Part shown: piece by piece, positions 5,954-6,996 of the stretch
Layout: every line of letters starts with the position of its first letter
How positions within the stretch are numbered: position 1 is the stretch's first letter
Notes under the pieces: generated by a model
What the model was told of the DNA's origin: nothing
What the model saw: only the letters and a program-made list of their open reading frames with translations
The model's database searches: none
Assembly (NCBI GenBank): GCA_947630635.1
Contig: CANRIJ010000077.1
Location: forward strand, 1-6,996
DNA from: an uncultured Spirochaetaceae bacterium
Lineage (GTDB): Bacteria; Spirochaetota; Spirochaetia; Sphaerochaetales; Sphaerochaetaceae
Reading direction: 5' to 3'
Length of the DNA stretch: 6,996 nt
Program-made: the position numbers and the translations under genes

Positions 5954-6430
5954 ATGTATACGGTTACAGCAGTTCCTATGGGCATCGCCCTAATAATAAT
6001 CAGCGGCATTGCCATTATCATGGCAATCATAGATTTCTTTATCAGTCTAACGAGAATGCATTACCCATCAATGGTGGGATCAATTCTTCTATTAATTCTA
6101 AATGCATCCTTCCTAGCGCTCTCAGTACTAATGGTAGAGCTGAAGCTCTCATTTTCAGTTGGAAGCGGATGGTACATGATTGTAGCAGGAGTGTTAAGCG
6201 CACTGATAAGCCTTGCCATGGTTATTGGCTACTTCTCAAATAAGGCAGTTGTAGGAGGAACGCTATCTACAATACTCATAGCACTCGCACTCTCCGTCTT
6301 TATCATGGGATGCATAAGCGTAAGCAACTCCTCATATGTAACGCCAGCGTCATATATGAGGGCAGAGAAAATAGATAACCAATATATCATAGAGCCATAT
6401 AGCCCAATAATATCTGAAATCAAAGCATAA
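5954..6430 (+). CDS. Four-helix integral membrane protein, unknown function
   Basis: I do not recognise the family. The 158 residues contain four hydrophobic segments (about 7-33, 38-61, 72-94, 99-122), joined by short loops, and a polar C-terminal tail of about 35 residues (SNSSYVTPASYMRAEKIDNQYIIEP...). Even helix number and the basic loop residues R34 and K97 leave orientation open; the tail would be on the same side as the N-terminus. There is no lipobox, signal peptidase site or enzyme motif. The start has a strong SD, GGAGGT, 7 nt upstream. The gene is set off as a single unit, with its own candidate promoter upstream and its own terminator 20 bp downstream, so it need not share regulation with the Lon-like gene. 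The long hydrophobic ORF, SD and terminator make it a real gene; the function is unknown. Confidence 0.82.
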   Translation: MYTVTAVPMGIALIIISGIAIIMAIIDFFISLTRMHYPSMVGSILLLILNASFLALSVLMVELKLSFSVGSGWYMIVAGVLSALISLAMVIGYFSNKAVVGGTLSTILIALALSVFIMGCISVSNSSYVTPASYMRAEKIDNQYIIEPYSPIISEIKA

Positions 6431-6444
6431 TAAGAGCTAATTGA

Positions 6445-6996
6445 CTATTGAGGCCTTCGGGCCTCTTTTTTAATCTCCCATTCAGCCCAGCGATTGAGAA
6501 GTATTGATAGAGCTGAGGCGACATTCAATGAGGCCTTTGCCCCATATCCCCTTATTGATACCACTCCACATGAGGATTTTGCCTTCTCCAGAGCTCTCTT
6601 CTCTACTCCGCTCTCCTCGCTTCCAACGATGCAGATTCCCCTCTCGGGAAATTCGAAATCCTCTATATCAGTCCCTCCTAGCTCCAAGGCAAAGACATTG
6701 CCCTCAAGCTCCTCCAGACTCTTCTCTCTGTAGGGTATGACATCCACTGTCCCCATGGAGGTTCTCTTGGCCCTCTCGTGCATTGGGGATGGGCAGGATG
6801 GAGAGAGAAATATCTCCTTTACTCCAAAGAAGTCTGATGAGCGAAATATAGAGCCGAGGTTATACGGAGACCTTATTCCATCTAGATACAAATAGTGCTC
6901 AAAGACTCTGCGCCTATCTCTATCAAGGATGCCAGAAGAAATAAAGTCCCAATCGGCAAAGCTCTCTCCGAGTTCTGTTAGAAGAAAATAATATAA
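6445..6996 (-). CDS. SpoU/TrmH-family RNA 2'-O-ribose methyltransferase (5' end outside window)
   Basis: SAM-dependent 2'-O-methyltransferase of the SPOUT trefoil-knot class acting on tRNA or rRNA. The frame is open to the right edge (183 residues visible, from LYYFLLTELGESFADWDF), so the TTG at 6891 that could be called a start is internal. Three SpoU motifs are present: LDGIRSPYNLGSIFRSSDFFGV (motif 1, with the conserved Asn and Arg), GICIVGSEESGV (motif 2, with GSEE where GNEG is common) and VVSIRGYGAKASLNVASALSILL (motif 3, with the conserved SLNV). The last residues, KKEARRPQ, are read from the terminator of the convergent gene. The target nucleotide cannot be deduced; TrmH, RlmB and TrmL-like members share these motifs. 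No terminator for this strand is seen after its TAG, so its transcripts may run antisense into the membrane-protein gene unless stopped further on. Confidence 0.9.
   Translation of the reverse strand, partial: LYYFLLTELGESFADWDFISSGILDRDRRRVFEHYLYLDGIRSPYNLGSIFRSSDFFGVKEIFLSPSCPSPMHERAKRTSMGTVDVIPYREKSLEELEGNVFALELGGTDIEDFEFPERGICIVGSEESGVEKRALEKAKSSCGVVSIRGYGAKASLNVASALSILLNRWAEWEIKKEARRPQ
6450..6471 (+). terminator. UUCG-loop rho-independent terminator of the membrane-protein gene
   Basis: GAGGCC (6450-6455), loop TTCG (6456-6459), GGCCTC (6460-6465), then six T (6466-6471). The stem has six perfect pairs capped by the very stable UUCG tetraloop. On the opposite strand no U-run follows the hairpin, so it should act only on + strand transcripts. 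It lies entirely within the 3' end of the convergent methyltransferase gene. Confidence 0.92.

Noticed and set aside
6445..6891. Methyltransferase starting at the TTG at 6891
   Set aside because: The frame continues without a stop to base 6996 with plausible protein sequence, and the TTG falls immediately before SpoU motif 1. The true start is outside the window.
1..6996. Defence island, mobile element, CRISPR or other novel system spanning the window
   Set aside because: No repeats arrays, transposase, integrase, nuclease, toxin-antitoxin or phage motifs were seen. Gene content is housekeeping-like with a few unknown members.

Overview
The window looks like ordinary chromosomal DNA from a Gram-negative-type bacterium with mid-range GC (mid-40s % by eye). 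It is densely packed, with eight protein-coding genes, two of them cut by the window edges. The mix of genes (CstA, a Nif3/LspA operon, an AAA_32-type Lon protease, a SpoU methyltransferase) and the heavy use of AGA/AGG and ATA codons fit an anaerobic, gut-type lineage such as a spirochaete. That assignment is an inference from gene content, not something the sequence proves. No rRNA, tRNA, CRISPR array, insertion sequence or phage gene is visible.

Layout. (1) Positions 1-711, + strand: the C-terminal third or so of a carbon-starvation protein A (CstA) transporter. It is followed by a bidirectional terminator at 727-761. (2) Positions 3957-799, - strand: a tight five-gene operon, in transcription order nif3 family (YbgI-like), lspA, a 96-aa two-helix membrane protein, a five-bladed beta-propeller protein resembling GH43/GH32-type glycosidases, and a hexapeptide-repeat acyltransferase-like protein. 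The first four genes overlap or nearly touch (4-nt overlap, 8-nt overlap, 2-nt gap) and three of the starts have clear Shine-Dalgarno sites, which suggests coupled translation. (3) Positions 4012-5895, + strand, divergent from the operon across only 54 bp: a Lon-family protease whose protease domain is intact (S487/K530 dyad) but whose Walker A motif is destroyed. A consensus-like promoter places the transcript start at or next to its ATG, so the mRNA may be leaderless. (4) Positions 5954-6430, + strand: a 158-aa four-helix membrane protein with its own promoter, a strong SD and a UUCG-loop terminator. (5) Positions 6996-6445, - strand: a SpoU/TrmH-family RNA 2'-O-methyltransferase that runs off the right edge. 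Its last codons are read from the terminator hairpin of the convergent membrane-protein gene.

Functional picture: lipoprotein maturation (LspA), membrane proteins of unknown role, RNA modification, peptide/pyruvate uptake (CstA) and protein quality control. I see no defence system, secretion system or biosynthetic cluster. The points most worth following are the Lon homolog with a dead P-loop, its probable leaderless mRNA, and the acyltransferase homolog lacking its catalytic histidine.
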